In this document: piece after piece, positions 34,399-44,021 of the stretch | How positions within the stretch are numbered: the stretch's first letter is position 1 | Layout of the letters: each line of letters starts with the position of its first letter | DNA from: Flavobacterium humidisoli | Lineage (GTDB): Bacteria > Bacteroidota > Bacteroidia > Flavobacteriales > Flavobacteriaceae | Direction: 5' to 3' | DNA: 64,000 nucleotides | Assembly (NCBI RefSeq): GCF_023272795.1 | Contig: NZ_CP096829.1 | Location: 1,178,001 to 1,242,000, forward strand | Made by a program: the position numbers and the translations under genes | The notes under the pieces: model-generated | The model's database searches: none | The model's input: only the letters and a program-made list of their open reading frames with translations | What the model was told of the DNA's origin: nothing

Positions 34399-36059
34399 TG
34401 TAATTTTCTTTTGACTTTTTTTAAATATTTTTCAATCTCTTCTTTTTGAGGAACTGTCGTGATTTCATGACTTAAAGCCTTTTCAAAATTAAGCTTTGCC
34501 TGAAGAAATTCCTTTTTTTGGTAAAAGTACAATCCTGCCTTATAATATACAACCCAATAATTAGGGTTTAACGCTTGATAATTCTGAAGAAACTCGGGAG
34601 AAACGTTTTTTTTCTTTTCTAAAATCGAATCTATTTTATGATCTTCAATTTTAAATTTTTTAAAATTCTGAAAAGCGGTCGTTTCTAAGAAAGGATCTTT
34701 GGCAATATTCAAACTTTCGTTCTGAAAAGATTTTGTTGCACTGTGGTTTTTACCAAAAATCGAATCTAAATCATAACAGATAAATTCACCCAATTGAAAG
34801 GGATTTGCGGAAACCCAGACTAATTTTTCTTTTGGTTTAAAGATAATTCCGTGATGCGCCAGTAACTGATTGAGTGCTTTTTCATTTCCATATCCTAAAG
34901 CAATATTTTGTAAACCGTCTTTATTTCGAAGAATTTCTGATGCAATTTCAGGATTTACTTTTGAATTCTCAGCCAGTAATTCCTGCATTCTTTCCAATCG
35001 ATATTCAGAATGGCTGTTTGCAATTTGTTCCAGATTTCGTTTATCAGCTGCAAAAGCATCACCTTGAAAATGATTGGAACAAATGATTTGATCGCTGTTT
35101 GGAACATCATAAACATCCATTTTATTTGGTGAAACTTCTATTAAAATGGCTTTGTTATCATTGGCACTTCCCACCATAATGGATTCAGAAACAAATACTT
35201 TTCTTTTTTTTGCAATAGCAATAGCTTCATCTAAATTTTTGGCGTGTTGCAAAATTTCGCGTGTCAGAATTGAAATCGGAGTTTTCGCGCTAAGCGGAAT
35301 CTTAGATTTGGAAGCATTTATTGTAACAGTCAATCCTTCGTAATTCATTCCAGAAACCGCTCCGATCATTCCTGGCCAAGTTACCATCATAAACGGATAT
35401 CCTTCTTTTGGTTTGATAAAGGCGGCGATTTTATTTTCCGCGAAAGCGTCATTCACATAAAAATCAAAATTTCGTGCCAGAATTAAATTTCCATCTTCCG
35501 ATTTTTCGTTCCAAGCCGCAAAAGAAGAACATCCCACCAAAGCCAAATCCTGTAACGCATGCCCAATATCATGAGCGGCATGTAAATATAAACTGCGCTG
35601 ATATTGCGGTGCTATATTATCAAAGTCATTCGAAGTATATTGCGAAATGCCATAAATTTCAGTTTGATATTCGTCTGGAACATTCAAGTATAATTTTCGA
35701 TTGTACCATTTTAAAAAATGGCGAAGCATTTTCTGCTGGAATTTTGACGGAATTAAATCGGTTATTTTGGAGAAAAAAATACGCTGCTGTTTTTGCAATA
35801 GAGAATCAGTTAAAGCACCGGTTGAAAGTCCAATTTCGAGTGGATCGCCTTCTACATACAGTTCCCAAAGACCTTGTTTATTTTTTAAAAGCGAATTTTT
35901 TCCAGAGAGAAAGATACTATCTGATATTTTTTCAACAACAGGTTTTGTCGAATTAAAAGCAGTGATATCGGGTATATGTTTTTTTGATTTTGAAGTGCCG
36001 CAGGAACCCATCAAGCTTAAAAAACCGATAAGGAAGAAATAAAAAATTCGGCTTTTCAT
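34395..36059 (-). CDS. Peptidase C45-like Ntn acyltransferase/hydrolase lipoprotein with TPR tail
   Basis: A 554-residue lipoprotein (lipobox SLMGSC, Cys20). Residues about 65-420 match the acyl-CoA:6-aminopenicillanate acyltransferase / C45 group of Ntn hydrolases, which self-cleave before a nucleophilic Cys; the candidate is Cys177 in ALVGCSSFAAW, followed by NLILARNFDFY and GMIGAVSGMNYEGLTVTINAS as in the family. Residues about 495-554 look like one or two TPR helices. The lipobox puts it on the periplasmic or outer-membrane side. In a flexirubin locus it could form or cleave the ester or amide bond of the pigment, or attach it in the envelope; this is inference. Overlaps the ligase gene by four bases. 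Confidence 0.82.
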   Translation of the reverse strand: MKSRIFYFFLIGFLSLMGSCGTSKSKKHIPDITAFNSTKPVVEKISDSIFLSGKNSLLKNKQGLWELYVEGDPLEIGLSTGALTDSLLQKQQRIFFSKITDLIPSKFQQKMLRHFLKWYNRKLYLNVPDEYQTEIYGISQYTSNDFDNIAPQYQRSLYLHAAHDIGHALQDLALVGCSSFAAWNEKSEDGNLILARNFDFYVNDAFAENKIAAFIKPKEGYPFMMVTWPGMIGAVSGMNYEGLTVTINASKSKIPLSAKTPISILTREILQHAKNLDEAIAIAKKRKVFVSESIMVGSANDNKAILIEVSPNKMDVYDVPNSDQIICSNHFQGDAFAADKRNLEQIANSHSEYRLERMQELLAENSKVNPEIASEILRNKDGLQNIALGYGNEKALNQLLAHHGIIFKPKEKLVWVSANPFQLGEFICYDLDSIFGKNHSATKSFQNESLNIAKDPFLETTAFQNFKKFKIEDHKIDSILEKKKNVSPEFLQNYQALNPNYWVVYYKAGLYFYQKKEFLQAKLNFEKALSHEITTVPQKEEIEKYLKKVKRKLQ

Positions 36060-36066
36060 GATTCAA

Positions 36067-37584
36067 TTATTCAGATGCTTTTTTAATTTTTGCCAGCAGA
36101 TATTCTTTTCCTACAATTTCAGAGCAAGTTATGACCGCTCCAACCGTAACACCCAAGACACCATGCATATTAATACTTTGGCCTGTAAGATAAAGATTTT
36201 CTACCTTAGTTTTAGCAGGAATCATAGTTTTCATCGGATTATTTGAATCTTTAACATATCCGTACATATTTCCACTGTCTCCACCAATATAATCACGATA
36301 AGAAAGCGGGGTAGAAGTATGAACCGATTTTATACAGTCTTTAATTCCAGGAAATTTCTTTTCAACTTCTTCTAAAAATTTTGCCGCTTTTTTAGCTTTG
36401 AATTCGTCATAACTTTCCCCTCTATCATTCTCTTCAAAAGTGGTGTTAAAAGTATTTTCCCAAACTTTGACATCATCATATTTCATATAAGTCAAAAACG
36501 TCATTCCGTCTGCCCATTCTTCATTTTTTTTCGAAGGATTCATAGAAGCCATAAAGGTTTTTGGCCATGAATTTTCGTCATAATCATAAGAACTCCAAAC
36601 ATCATCAGTACTTTTAAAATGGTAATAATTATGATTAATGTATTTAAAAGTTTTGGGCTTAAAAACGATATACAAACTGAAAGCAGAGAGTACGCTTTCA
36701 AGATTTTGAATTCTATTGAAAAACGGTTTTCTGAAATTTTCCTGACCCGCCATTTTCAAAGTCGTTTTTGGTTCGATGTTTGAAATAAAATACGTTCCAG
36801 AAACTTCAGTTCCGTCTTTCATTTTAACCGAATTTACCTTTTGGTTTTCGACTTCAATTTTGGTGACTTCTTTGTGTTTGAAAAACTCGCCGCCATATTT
36901 TTTTAATTGTTTCAGCAGTTGTTTGGTAATCTGACTTCCGCCATTTACGCATCGCCATGAACTTTCGATATACGAGTTGACTACAAGCGCATGAACGTAA
37001 AAAGGCGATTTATCTGGAATTCCAGCATATAGAAAATTGGATCCCGCGAGAACAGCTTTTAGTTTTTCATTTTTAGTAAAAGAATCGATGGTTTCTTTCG
37101 CGTTAAGCGCTAAAATTTCATCATCATATTTTCCTTCCGATTCTAGATTGTAAAGCGGAAATGCTTTGCAGACCTCCTTTATCTTTTGACAGTAGTTCCA
37201 GAGGTTTTCTTTTTCTTCGGGAAAGTAATTGGTTAATTGTTGAATGAAATTTTCGAAACCTTGTGCGTGCGGATATTCGGTTTGATCTTTATCAAAAGAA
37301 ATAATATCAAAACCATTTTCGTCTAGTTTTTTCAGATTCAAATGATCCATTATTCCAATATATTTGAAATATTGATGAAGATTCTGGCCTTCGCCTAAAC
37401 CTCCAATATAATGAATTCCCGTATCAAAAATGGTTTTATCTCTTACGAAAGTCTGAAGATTTCCGCCATATTGATTGTTTTTTTCGAGTACACAAACGCT
37501 GTAGCCTTCTTTCGCCAGAATTACCGCAGAAACCAATCCGCCTAAACCGCTGCCAATTATGACTACATCGTATTGTTTTTTCAT
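36067..37584 (-). CDS. CrtI-like FAD-dependent oxidoreductase
   Basis: A 505-residue flavoprotein of the phytoene desaturase/NAD(P)-FAD oxidoreductase group. The N-terminal dinucleotide-binding motif is VVIIGSGLGGLVSAVILAKEGY (read as residues 6-26), followed by VLEKNNQYGGNLQTF; the C-terminal FAD-contact motif is NLYLTGQSINMHGVLGVTVGA near 465-485. Such enzymes desaturate or saturate polyene chains. In flexirubin clusters it is expected to act on the pigment or a lipid precursor. Overlaps the MMPL fusion gene by four bases, so the two are coupled. Confidence 0.87.
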   Translation of the reverse strand: MKKQYDVVIIGSGLGGLVSAVILAKEGYSVCVLEKNNQYGGNLQTFVRDKTIFDTGIHYIGGLGEGQNLHQYFKYIGIMDHLNLKKLDENGFDIISFDKDQTEYPHAQGFENFIQQLTNYFPEEKENLWNYCQKIKEVCKAFPLYNLESEGKYDDEILALNAKETIDSFTKNEKLKAVLAGSNFLYAGIPDKSPFYVHALVVNSYIESSWRCVNGGSQITKQLLKQLKKYGGEFFKHKEVTKIEVENQKVNSVKMKDGTEVSGTYFISNIEPKTTLKMAGQENFRKPFFNRIQNLESVLSAFSLYIVFKPKTFKYINHNYYHFKSTDDVWSSYDYDENSWPKTFMASMNPSKKNEEWADGMTFLTYMKYDDVKVWENTFNTTFEENDRGESYDEFKAKKAAKFLEEVEKKFPGIKDCIKSVHTSTPLSYRDYIGGDSGNMYGYVKDSNNPMKTMIPAKTKVENLYLTGQSINMHGVLGVTVGAVITCSEIVGKEYLLAKIKKASE

Positions 37585-40500
37585 TCTTTTTTATTTAAAA
37601 CGAGCAAAGCATTTTCTTCAGAAACAATTTCAAAATTCTCAAACTGATTTTTCAAACGAGAACAATTGACTAAAATTATAGTAGAAACATTAGAAATTAC
37701 TTTTTCGATTTCATTGTTATAACTTTCATCAGAAATTAAAAGCAAATCAAAATGAGTTTCAAGCACTGATTCTAGTTTATCGAGATAAACTATTTTTCTC
37801 TTTGTAACTATATAATTGGTTTTGGCAACCAGCAATTTTTCTTGATCATTTATAAAAGAAAATATTTTTCGCTGTGGTTCTTGTAATGCCAGTAAAACAT
37901 CCAGCTGTCCGTAATCATTTCCTAAATGCAGTACTTTTGCTTTTGGCGCAATGTGTTTGTTTAAATTATAATAGACTTCCAGATTCTGTTTTAAATCTTT
38001 TTTTACATTATTTCCAATTTCGATTTCTTTATAATCGTAACTGTTGATTAGCATTGTTTTAAAATAATCCGGACCTTCAAGTTTTTGTCTTATTTTACGA
38101 TATTCACCTTTAAAGAACGAACTGATTTGTTTGGTTCTTTCGGTATAATTAGTTCCAAATGAAAGATTATCAGGAGCAATTCTTTCTAAAATGGTAACTG
38201 TCAATTTTCCGTGATGAATGACAAAATCACCTTTTGGAATTAACTCCGAAGCACCGTGAATGACCACAGGAACAATATCAATTTTAAATTCTTCAGCCAA
38301 GAAAAAAGCACCTTTATGGAATCGTTTTACAACATTATTTTCGGAACGCGTTCCTTCAGGAAAAACCATTAGCGAATATCCCTGTTGTATTTTTTTTCGT
38401 AAATGTTCAACTCCGCCTTCTAAACCTTCAGAAACAGGATAAAATCCAGCTTTTCTCACCACACCGCCAAAAATAGGGGAGTTGTAAACCCAGTCGCTTA
38501 CCAAGAAAATAATTTTTGGGCTCAGCATTCCAATGGCTAAAATGTCTAGAAAGGAAGAATGATTGGCAATAATTACGGCTGGTTTTTCGAAAGTTTCATT
38601 GAAATTATTAACGATTTTTTTACGAATAAAAGGATTGGAATACAATACCGATTTCATGAATTTTGAAATCACATATCGGAACGCTTTCATTTTTGATTTT
38701 TTGCTGAAAGGCAAAATCGGCATAATGGTAAAACTGAAAATCGACATTACGATTCCGCCCAAACCATAATAGGCAAACGAAATTACGCCATGAATAAAAG
38801 TTCGCAATTGAAAAGCCGGATTTCCTTTTTTAGGGCGATTCGATAAAAACAGCTTGAATAGAATCGGATAGAAAATGAACGTAATAATCAATGCGGCAAA
38901 AACCCCAATTAGGGAAACCAATGAAATGGAAGTAAGCGCAGGGTGTTTGGCAAAAATCATTGCACCAATTCCTAAGATCGTCGTGATAACGGCTAGAATA
39001 ATCGAGGTTCTGTAAATGGCAATTTCGTTAACGCCGGTCGAATATTCTTTTTGTAATGCGCTCGTCATAAAAATACTAAAATCGACTCCGTGACCAAAAA
39101 TCAAAGTACAGACAATCATACTGAAAATATTCATTTGAATGCCAAAAATGCCCATAATTCCTGCGGTTACAATTCCTGTTAGAGCAATTGGAATACAGCT
39201 GATTATAACCAATTCGATTCTTCGGAAAAAGAAAAACAGAATCAAGATTACGGCAACAAATGAATAATTGACAAGTGAATTGAAATCGGTTTTTAAAGTA
39301 CTGAAAAACGTTTCGTTCATCTGCTGACGGTCAATTGCAATTATGTTTTCTTTTGCCGAAGCAGATTTTACAAAAACATTACGCTGTTCTGGCGATACTT
39401 TTACTAAGGTTGAAACCGTATAAAAGCCATTTTTTTCGGTTATAAATTCTTGTAATTGAAGCGCTTTAATCTTTAAAAAATCAGCTGCAGCAACAGGTTT
39501 AAACTCAAAATTTAAATGATCAAAAAACAGATCGTAAGTTGAAGGTTTAAAACCAAGTTTTGATCCTTCATTAATTAATTCGGATTTTATGAATTGTTTT
39601 TTCTGTGAAGTCCAAAATGAATTCCATTTATTAATTTTTTCAATTTGTTCTTTTTGCGAAAGTACAATACCGCCAACTGAACTGAAATTTAAAATTTTAT
39701 CCTGCTGTTTTTCTTTAGATAAATCTTCAAAAAGCTTACTGTTATGTTGCAAAGCTTCTTCCATACTTTTTCCGTACGAAGCGACATAAATAGTTTTAGA
39801 AGTTAAACTCGTGCTTTCTTCCAATTGTTTTTCGGCAGCTTTGATTTCTTTGGGAATAAAATTCAGTTGCGATAAATCATTATTGAAGCCCACATCATTA
39901 TAGGTAAAACAACAGATAATGGTAATGATAACACAAAGTCCAATTAAAATTTTATTGTTGTGAAAAGAAAAATGTGCCATTTTATCAATCACATTTTTCT
40001 TGTGTTCTGCCGGATTTTCTTTTGGATTATATAAATGAGGAACAATCAAAAGGGAGAAAATAGCCGAAGCCATAACGATAACAGCAGCGAAAATTCCGAG
40101 ATCATTCAGCGCATCAGATTTTACAAAAAGCAGACATAAAAACGCCACGGCAGTTGTAGAGCTACTCATAATAACGGGCATTGTAATGTCTTTGTACAAC
40201 GTTTTTACATCGCTATTATGTTTGTAATGTGTGAGAATATGAATAGAATAATCAATCGTAATTCCCAATAAGATAGAACCAATTCCTAATGAAATTGCCG
40301 AAATCTGTTCTTTAACGAAATATAAAAATGCCACAGCAAACAAGCCGCCAAAAACGGTTGGCAGAAAAATAATAAGCGGAATTAAGACTTTTCGATAAAA
40401 CAAAATCAAAATCAGCATTAAAGTAAACATCGCGATTGATGTTGTCAAAATAATATCTCCTTTAATCTGATTGGCATTGGCAACAGCGATTAAAGCAGAA

Positions 40501-41258
40501 CCAAAATAACTGATAGAAGTTTTTCCTTTAAATTGTGTATTTATATTTTCTTGAATCGATTTCAGTTTTTCAGCAAAAATCGTATTCTTTTCTGTTTCGC
40601 TCGAAGGAATATTAGAAGTGATAAAAAGCAGCAATTTCTTTTTATCCTTCGTCATTACAAAACCATTTTCGAGTGTAAAATCGTCTCCAATATTTAATTG
40701 CTGTAATTTTTTTAAAGCGATAAATGAAATCCCAAACGGATCTTGCAAAATAAAATCTTTGGTAACAAATCCAGAAGGAGAAATAATTGACTTGTAATTT
40801 CCTTGAACGGTTGCTGCAATACTATCTTTTTGGAGCTTCTTTTCAATAGCTTTATAATCGTTATCATCTAGAAAAAGAGGTAGATTATTGTAAACAAAAT
40901 CTATGGTTTCCTGAATATTTTCTTCGTCAATTTTTCCTTGAATTCCTGTTATGTAAGGTTTGCAGGATTTAGAAACGCTATCTGAAAATATAGTTGCCAT
41001 TTCTTTCAAATCCTCAGCGGAGCCATTTTTATCCAAGCTGAAAATTACGGTAGTTTTATCGGCAAAGTTTAATTGTTTTAAAACTTTGGCGGTAACATCG
41101 GTTTTGTCGTTGGTTGGGATAAGTTTGGTAATGTCTTCTTCAAACTTTAATCTTGAAGCAAAAAATCCAAAAACTAAAAGCATCAAAACAGCCAAAAAAA
41201 CCGAAAGCGATTTTCTTCGATTTACAAATAAATGAATGGCATAAAAGTACTGATGCAT
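37581..41258 (-). CDS. MMPL transporter / PlsC acyltransferase / methyltransferase fusion
   Basis: A 1225-residue three-part protein. Residues 1 to about 820 are an RND/MMPL-type exporter with 12 helices in two halves, each with a large periplasmic loop. Residues about 870-1060 are a PlsC-type acyltransferase with the H(X4)D motif in NHSSFLDI (near 897) and FPEGTRS (near 966). Residues about 1065-1225 look like a SAM-dependent methyltransferase fold (VLHLGNDYGQLDVLLAL near 1105), without a fully canonical motif. Aryl polyene clusters usually encode these functions separately, so this fusion probably couples acyl transfer, methylation and export of the pigment at the inner membrane. Confidence 0.9.
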   Translation of the reverse strand: MHQYFYAIHLFVNRRKSLSVFLAVLMLLVFGFFASRLKFEEDITKLIPTNDKTDVTAKVLKQLNFADKTTVIFSLDKNGSAEDLKEMATIFSDSVSKSCKPYITGIQGKIDEENIQETIDFVYNNLPLFLDDNDYKAIEKKLQKDSIAATVQGNYKSIISPSGFVTKDFILQDPFGISFIALKKLQQLNIGDDFTLENGFVMTKDKKKLLLFITSNIPSSETEKNTIFAEKLKSIQENINTQFKGKTSISYFGSALIAVANANQIKGDIILTTSIAMFTLMLILILFYRKVLIPLIIFLPTVFGGLFAVAFLYFVKEQISAISLGIGSILLGITIDYSIHILTHYKHNSDVKTLYKDITMPVIMSSSTTAVAFLCLLFVKSDALNDLGIFAAVIVMASAIFSLLIVPHLYNPKENPAEHKKNVIDKMAHFSFHNNKILIGLCVIITIICCFTYNDVGFNNDLSQLNFIPKEIKAAEKQLEESTSLTSKTIYVASYGKSMEEALQHNSKLFEDLSKEKQQDKILNFSSVGGIVLSQKEQIEKINKWNSFWTSQKKQFIKSELINEGSKLGFKPSTYDLFFDHLNFEFKPVAAADFLKIKALQLQEFITEKNGFYTVSTLVKVSPEQRNVFVKSASAKENIIAIDRQQMNETFFSTLKTDFNSLVNYSFVAVILILFFFFRRIELVIISCIPIALTGIVTAGIMGIFGIQMNIFSMIVCTLIFGHGVDFSIFMTSALQKEYSTGVNEIAIYRTSIILAVITTILGIGAMIFAKHPALTSISLVSLIGVFAALIITFIFYPILFKLFLSNRPKKGNPAFQLRTFIHGVISFAYYGLGGIVMSIFSFTIMPILPFSKKSKMKAFRYVISKFMKSVLYSNPFIRKKIVNNFNETFEKPAVIIANHSSFLDILAIGMLSPKIIFLVSDWVYNSPIFGGVVRKAGFYPVSEGLEGGVEHLRKKIQQGYSLMVFPEGTRSENNVVKRFHKGAFFLAEEFKIDIVPVVIHGASELIPKGDFVIHHGKLTVTILERIAPDNLSFGTNYTERTKQISSFFKGEYRKIRQKLEGPDYFKTMLINSYDYKEIEIGNNVKKDLKQNLEVYYNLNKHIAPKAKVLHLGNDYGQLDVLLALQEPQRKIFSFINDQEKLLVAKTNYIVTKRKIVYLDKLESVLETHFDLLLISDESYNNEIEKVISNVSTIILVNCSRLKNQFENFEIVSEENALLVLNKKE

Positions 41259-41280
41259 GGTTTAGGTTTAAAATTTTTTT

Positions 41281-41340
41281 TGCAACGAATTTCACTAATT
41301 TCCACGAATTAATTTGTGCTAATTCGTGAATTCGTGGCGA
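41281..41340. repeat. ATTCGTG-type intergenic repeat
   Basis: The spacer holds several overlapping ATTCGTG / CACGAAT words (CCACGAATTAATTTGTGCTAA, then TTCGTGAATTCGTGG). Related words occur at 52715-52747. They look like an interspersed non-coding repeat of this genome. Confidence 0.45.
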
Positions 41341-41353
41341 AAATAAATAAATT

Positions 41354-42523
41354 TTATTTGATGCGTTTTTTACTAAAAGCCGTTAAAAGTAAATAACTAA
41401 TAAGACCAACTGATAGTGCTGAAACGGTTGCTAAAATAAGACTTCCGACGATATATTGTGCAGCATTTTTTTGAATATCATCAAATGTCATCGAACTATC
41501 TAAAATTAGTGGGGCATCGCTGGAAACAAAAAAGCTTCCTACTTTCAAAGAACCGTAAATAATAAAGGGTATAAAAGGCGGAAAACTCACATTAGAAGTT
41601 AAATATGCGATTACTTTGTTCAGCCTAAAAATCGCGGCAAAAGTAAAAAGCAAAATAGTCTGGAATCCCCAAAAAGGAGAAAGTCCGATAAAAATTCCCA
41701 AAGCAATAGCAGCCGATTTTTTAAAATTAGAATCGTTGCTTTCTAAAATATCTTCTAGAAAGAATTTTTTAAAACCTTTTTTTTTTGCTCTTCTAAAGAA
41801 ATCTCGAGGCTTAATATATAACAAAGCATTGGTTACCAAAACCGTATTCAAAATACTGATTCGGGTAAAATCTCGAAATGGACGGAAATGCGAAACTCTT
41901 TCTGCAGGATCGTATAAAACCTGAATCGGAATATTTTTAACTACAATTCCTTTCCAAGCAGCGCGTACGATAACTTCGATTTCAAATTCAAATTTATTGG
42001 TATAAAATCGTTTTGGCAGTAATCGAAGCGGATACAATCTAAATCCAGATTGTGTGTCGTCTAGTTTAATTCCAGTTTCAAACTTGAACCAGAAATTAGA
42101 AAACTTGTTACCAAAACTACTTTTCTTCGGAACATTTTCCTGAGTCATATTGCGGCTTCCAATCAAGAGAGTGTTTGGCTCATCTTGAATTGCTTCCAAG
42201 AAAACAGGAATATCTGCTGCAAAATGCTGTCCGTCAGAATCGATTGTAATGGCATATTCAAAATCCAATTCAAGCGCTTTTCTAAATCCGTTTCTCAGTG
42301 CTCGTCCTTTTCCTAAATTTTGAGGATGGTGAATTTGAGTCAGTTGCGAATATGATTTTAGAATTTCGCTCGTAGAATCGGTTGAACCGTCATTGATAAT
42401 AATGACATTTGTGGTGAAATCTAAGATAGAATCCAATACTTTTTTCAGCGTTTTTTGATTATTGTACGTGGGTACAATAACGCAAAAGTTGGTCGAACTA
42501 AGTAATTCTTGTTGTGATTTCAT
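41354..42523 (-). CDS. Family 2 glycosyltransferase with DUF2062 membrane tail
   Basis: A 389-residue two-domain protein. Residues about 10-235 are a GT-A glycosyltransferase (CVIVPTYNNQKTLKKVLDSI, NDGSTDS, and the metal-binding IDSDGQH near 90-96); residues about 265-385 are a DUF2062-type membrane domain with three or four helices. The pair resembles dolichyl-phosphate-mannose-synthase-like enzymes that act at the inner membrane. In aryl polyene clusters a glycosyltransferase of this kind is common, and may add a sugar to the lipid anchor or pigment. Upstream neighbour is only 15 bases away on the same strand. Confidence 0.88.
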   Translation of the reverse strand: MKSQQELLSSTNFCVIVPTYNNQKTLKKVLDSILDFTTNVIIINDGSTDSTSEILKSYSQLTQIHHPQNLGKGRALRNGFRKALELDFEYAITIDSDGQHFAADIPVFLEAIQDEPNTLLIGSRNMTQENVPKKSSFGNKFSNFWFKFETGIKLDDTQSGFRLYPLRLLPKRFYTNKFEFEIEVIVRAAWKGIVVKNIPIQVLYDPAERVSHFRPFRDFTRISILNTVLVTNALLYIKPRDFFRRAKKKGFKKFFLEDILESNDSNFKKSAAIALGIFIGLSPFWGFQTILLFTFAAIFRLNKVIAYLTSNVSFPPFIPFIIYGSLKVGSFFVSSDAPLILDSSMTFDDIQKNAAQYIVGSLILATVSALSVGLISYLLLTAFSKKRIK

Positions 42524-42538
42524 GAGGTGTTTTTGAGC

Positions 42539-43024
42539 TTACTTCACGAATTGTTTCTCTTTTTCAGAGAAACTTTTAGATTGTAAAACAAAGTCTTTAA
42601 GATAATCTTTCAATGCCGCACCTTGAGATGCATAATATGTGGTTATGAATTTTTTATCTTCTTTAATGTTTTTCTTGTAGCCCGTAATACCAGGAACATC
42701 TTCCTGAACGCTTAATCGGATCATTCGCATTTCTATATTACTTGGATCACTTTTTATTGTTGCTTCAAGCAATTTTGCGCCTTCTTTAAAACGCTCAATT
42801 TTTTCACCTAATTTCTTTTCAAATTTAGAATCTACTAAAATAGAAGCAGCTTTGTAAGCTACTAAAATTTTATCATCATTACTTGAAACACCCGAAAGTT
42901 TGGCTACAAAGTCTTTGGCATTGCTTTCTGATTTTGCCACATCAGAATACATTTTGCGGATTGAAGCCAAATCTGGCGTTCCAGCAAAACTTACCCATAA
43001 AAATAATGTCAGTAATAGTTTCAT
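42539..43024 (-). CDS. Secreted hypothetical protein of the cluster
   Basis: A 161-residue protein with a signal peptide (about residues 1-15) and a mostly helical, Lys/Ser-rich mature chain. I recognise no domain. It lies between the hotdog dehydratase-like gene (two bases away) and the glycosyltransferase gene (15 bases away), so it belongs to the same transcript and is likely a periplasmic accessory factor for pigment export or assembly. Confidence 0.7.
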   Translation of the reverse strand: MKLLLTLFLWVSFAGTPDLASIRKMYSDVAKSESNAKDFVAKLSGVSSNDDKILVAYKAASILVDSKFEKKLGEKIERFKEGAKLLEATIKSDPSNIEMRMIRLSVQEDVPGITGYKKNIKEDKKFITTYYASQGAALKDYLKDFVLQSKSFSEKEKQFVK

Positions 43025-43026
43025 AA

Positions 43027-43398
43027 TTATATTTTTTTGTACACATTACTCAATTTAAGAGCAGTTGTGTCGTTAAAGTAAGTCGTGTTTTTCACTTTTA
43101 CTAAACCGTCTTCAGTAGTTGTAACGTCCAATTCCAATCGTAATTCTGGAGTAGCTTCTGGATTAATCAGTGCCATGAATTTTACATTTGCCAAAGACTG
43201 GATCATCAGCGAACTTTTGGTAATTGATTCTGTAAGTTCTTTGATAATCTGAATCATACAAACACCAGGCATAATTGGATTTCCAGGGAAATGTCCTTTA
43301 AAAACCTCATGTTTTTCGTTGACTAAAATTGTAACAATATATTTTGAATCAGATACTTTTTCTTCTGATACTATTTTATAAAAATCTTGTAAAATCAT
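43027..43398 (-). CDS. FabZ-like hotdog 3-hydroxyacyl-ACP dehydratase (altered active site)
   Basis: A 123-residue single hotdog protein. The FabZ motif GHFPGNPIMPGVCMIQ carries the catalytic His36, but the Glu that normally sits a few residues later (GVLMVE) is Gln47 here. Family members in aryl polyene clusters dehydrate the 3-hydroxyacyl-ACP after each ketoreduction. With the Glu missing it may rely on a partner hotdog protein (two more are encoded at 56637-57545) or have a binding role. Sits directly after two outer-membrane barrel genes. Confidence 0.8.
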   Translation of the reverse strand: MILQDFYKIVSEEKVSDSKYIVTILVNEKHEVFKGHFPGNPIMPGVCMIQIIKELTESITKSSLMIQSLANVKFMALINPEATPELRLELDVTTTEDGLVKVKNTTYFNDTTALKLSNVYKKI

Positions 43399-43403
43399 AT
43401 TTT

Positions 43404-44015
43404 TTATTTTCCAAATGAATAGGAAACCCCTAACTGAAAATTAATATTGGTGTTATAATCTCCAAACAAATAATGGTTATTGGAGTCATTTTGATAATAA
43501 TCGCTGCTTAAAACATCTAGCAGACCTTTTTTAAATCGAGCTTCAAATGTCACACCTGAAGGCAGGGCATAAGCAACTCCTAAAACAAGGCCAAGATCAT
43601 TTTGTGCTTTTCTAACCGCAAGATTATCATTCAATAAAATATCTAATGTTGGTCCTGCTTGAAACTGAATTCCTTGTGGCAGAGTAAATTTATTTATTAC
43701 AGAAAGAGACAAATAGTTTATGTCAAGATCTAAATGCTCAACTTTATTTGTCTGTGTGTTTTCATCAAAATAATTTCGCGCAACATTATTAGAACCTTGT
43801 CTGCTGTAATTAATTTCAGGCTGAAGGGAATAAATTCTTGTTATCTTAATTTCCGTAAAACCACCAGCATAAAAATCAGTTTTATAATCGGCATGCATTT
43901 CAGAAATAGTCGAAAAACTAAATCCAGCTCTTAAACCTGGTTTAACTGATACTTGGGCTTGTATGTTGAATACTGTAAAAAAGACAGCAATTAAAAGTAC
44001 TATTTTTTTACTCAT
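43404..44015 (-). CDS. Outer-membrane beta-barrel protein, copy 2
   Basis: A 203-residue porin-family small barrel: signal peptide (1-20, ending NIQAQ), then alternating amphipathic strands typical of the OMP_b-brl family, with LQPEINYSRQGSN near 60-72 and a terminal aromatic strand NFQLGVSYSFGK for BAM recognition. It is a paralogue of the protein encoded just upstream (44022-44615), sharing the LQPEI-YSRQG block and the FEARFKKGL/FEARIKQGL block. A role in pigment placement at the outer membrane is suggested only by context. Confidence 0.82.
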   Translation of the reverse strand: MSKKIVLLIAVFFTVFNIQAQVSVKPGLRAGFSFSTISEMHADYKTDFYAGGFTEIKITRIYSLQPEINYSRQGSNNVARNYFDENTQTNKVEHLDLDINYLSLSVINKFTLPQGIQFQAGPTLDILLNDNLAVRKAQNDLGLVLGVAYALPSGVTFEARFKKGLLDVLSSDYYQNDSNNHYLFGDYNTNINFQLGVSYSFGK

Positions 44016-44021
44016 GCTTTT

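Noticed and set aside
35474..35956. 160-codon open frame on the plus strand opposite the C45-type gene
   Set aside because: It lies wholly antisense to a gene with clear lipobox, nucleophile motif and operon overlaps; the composition is what antisense of an AT-rich coding gene gives.
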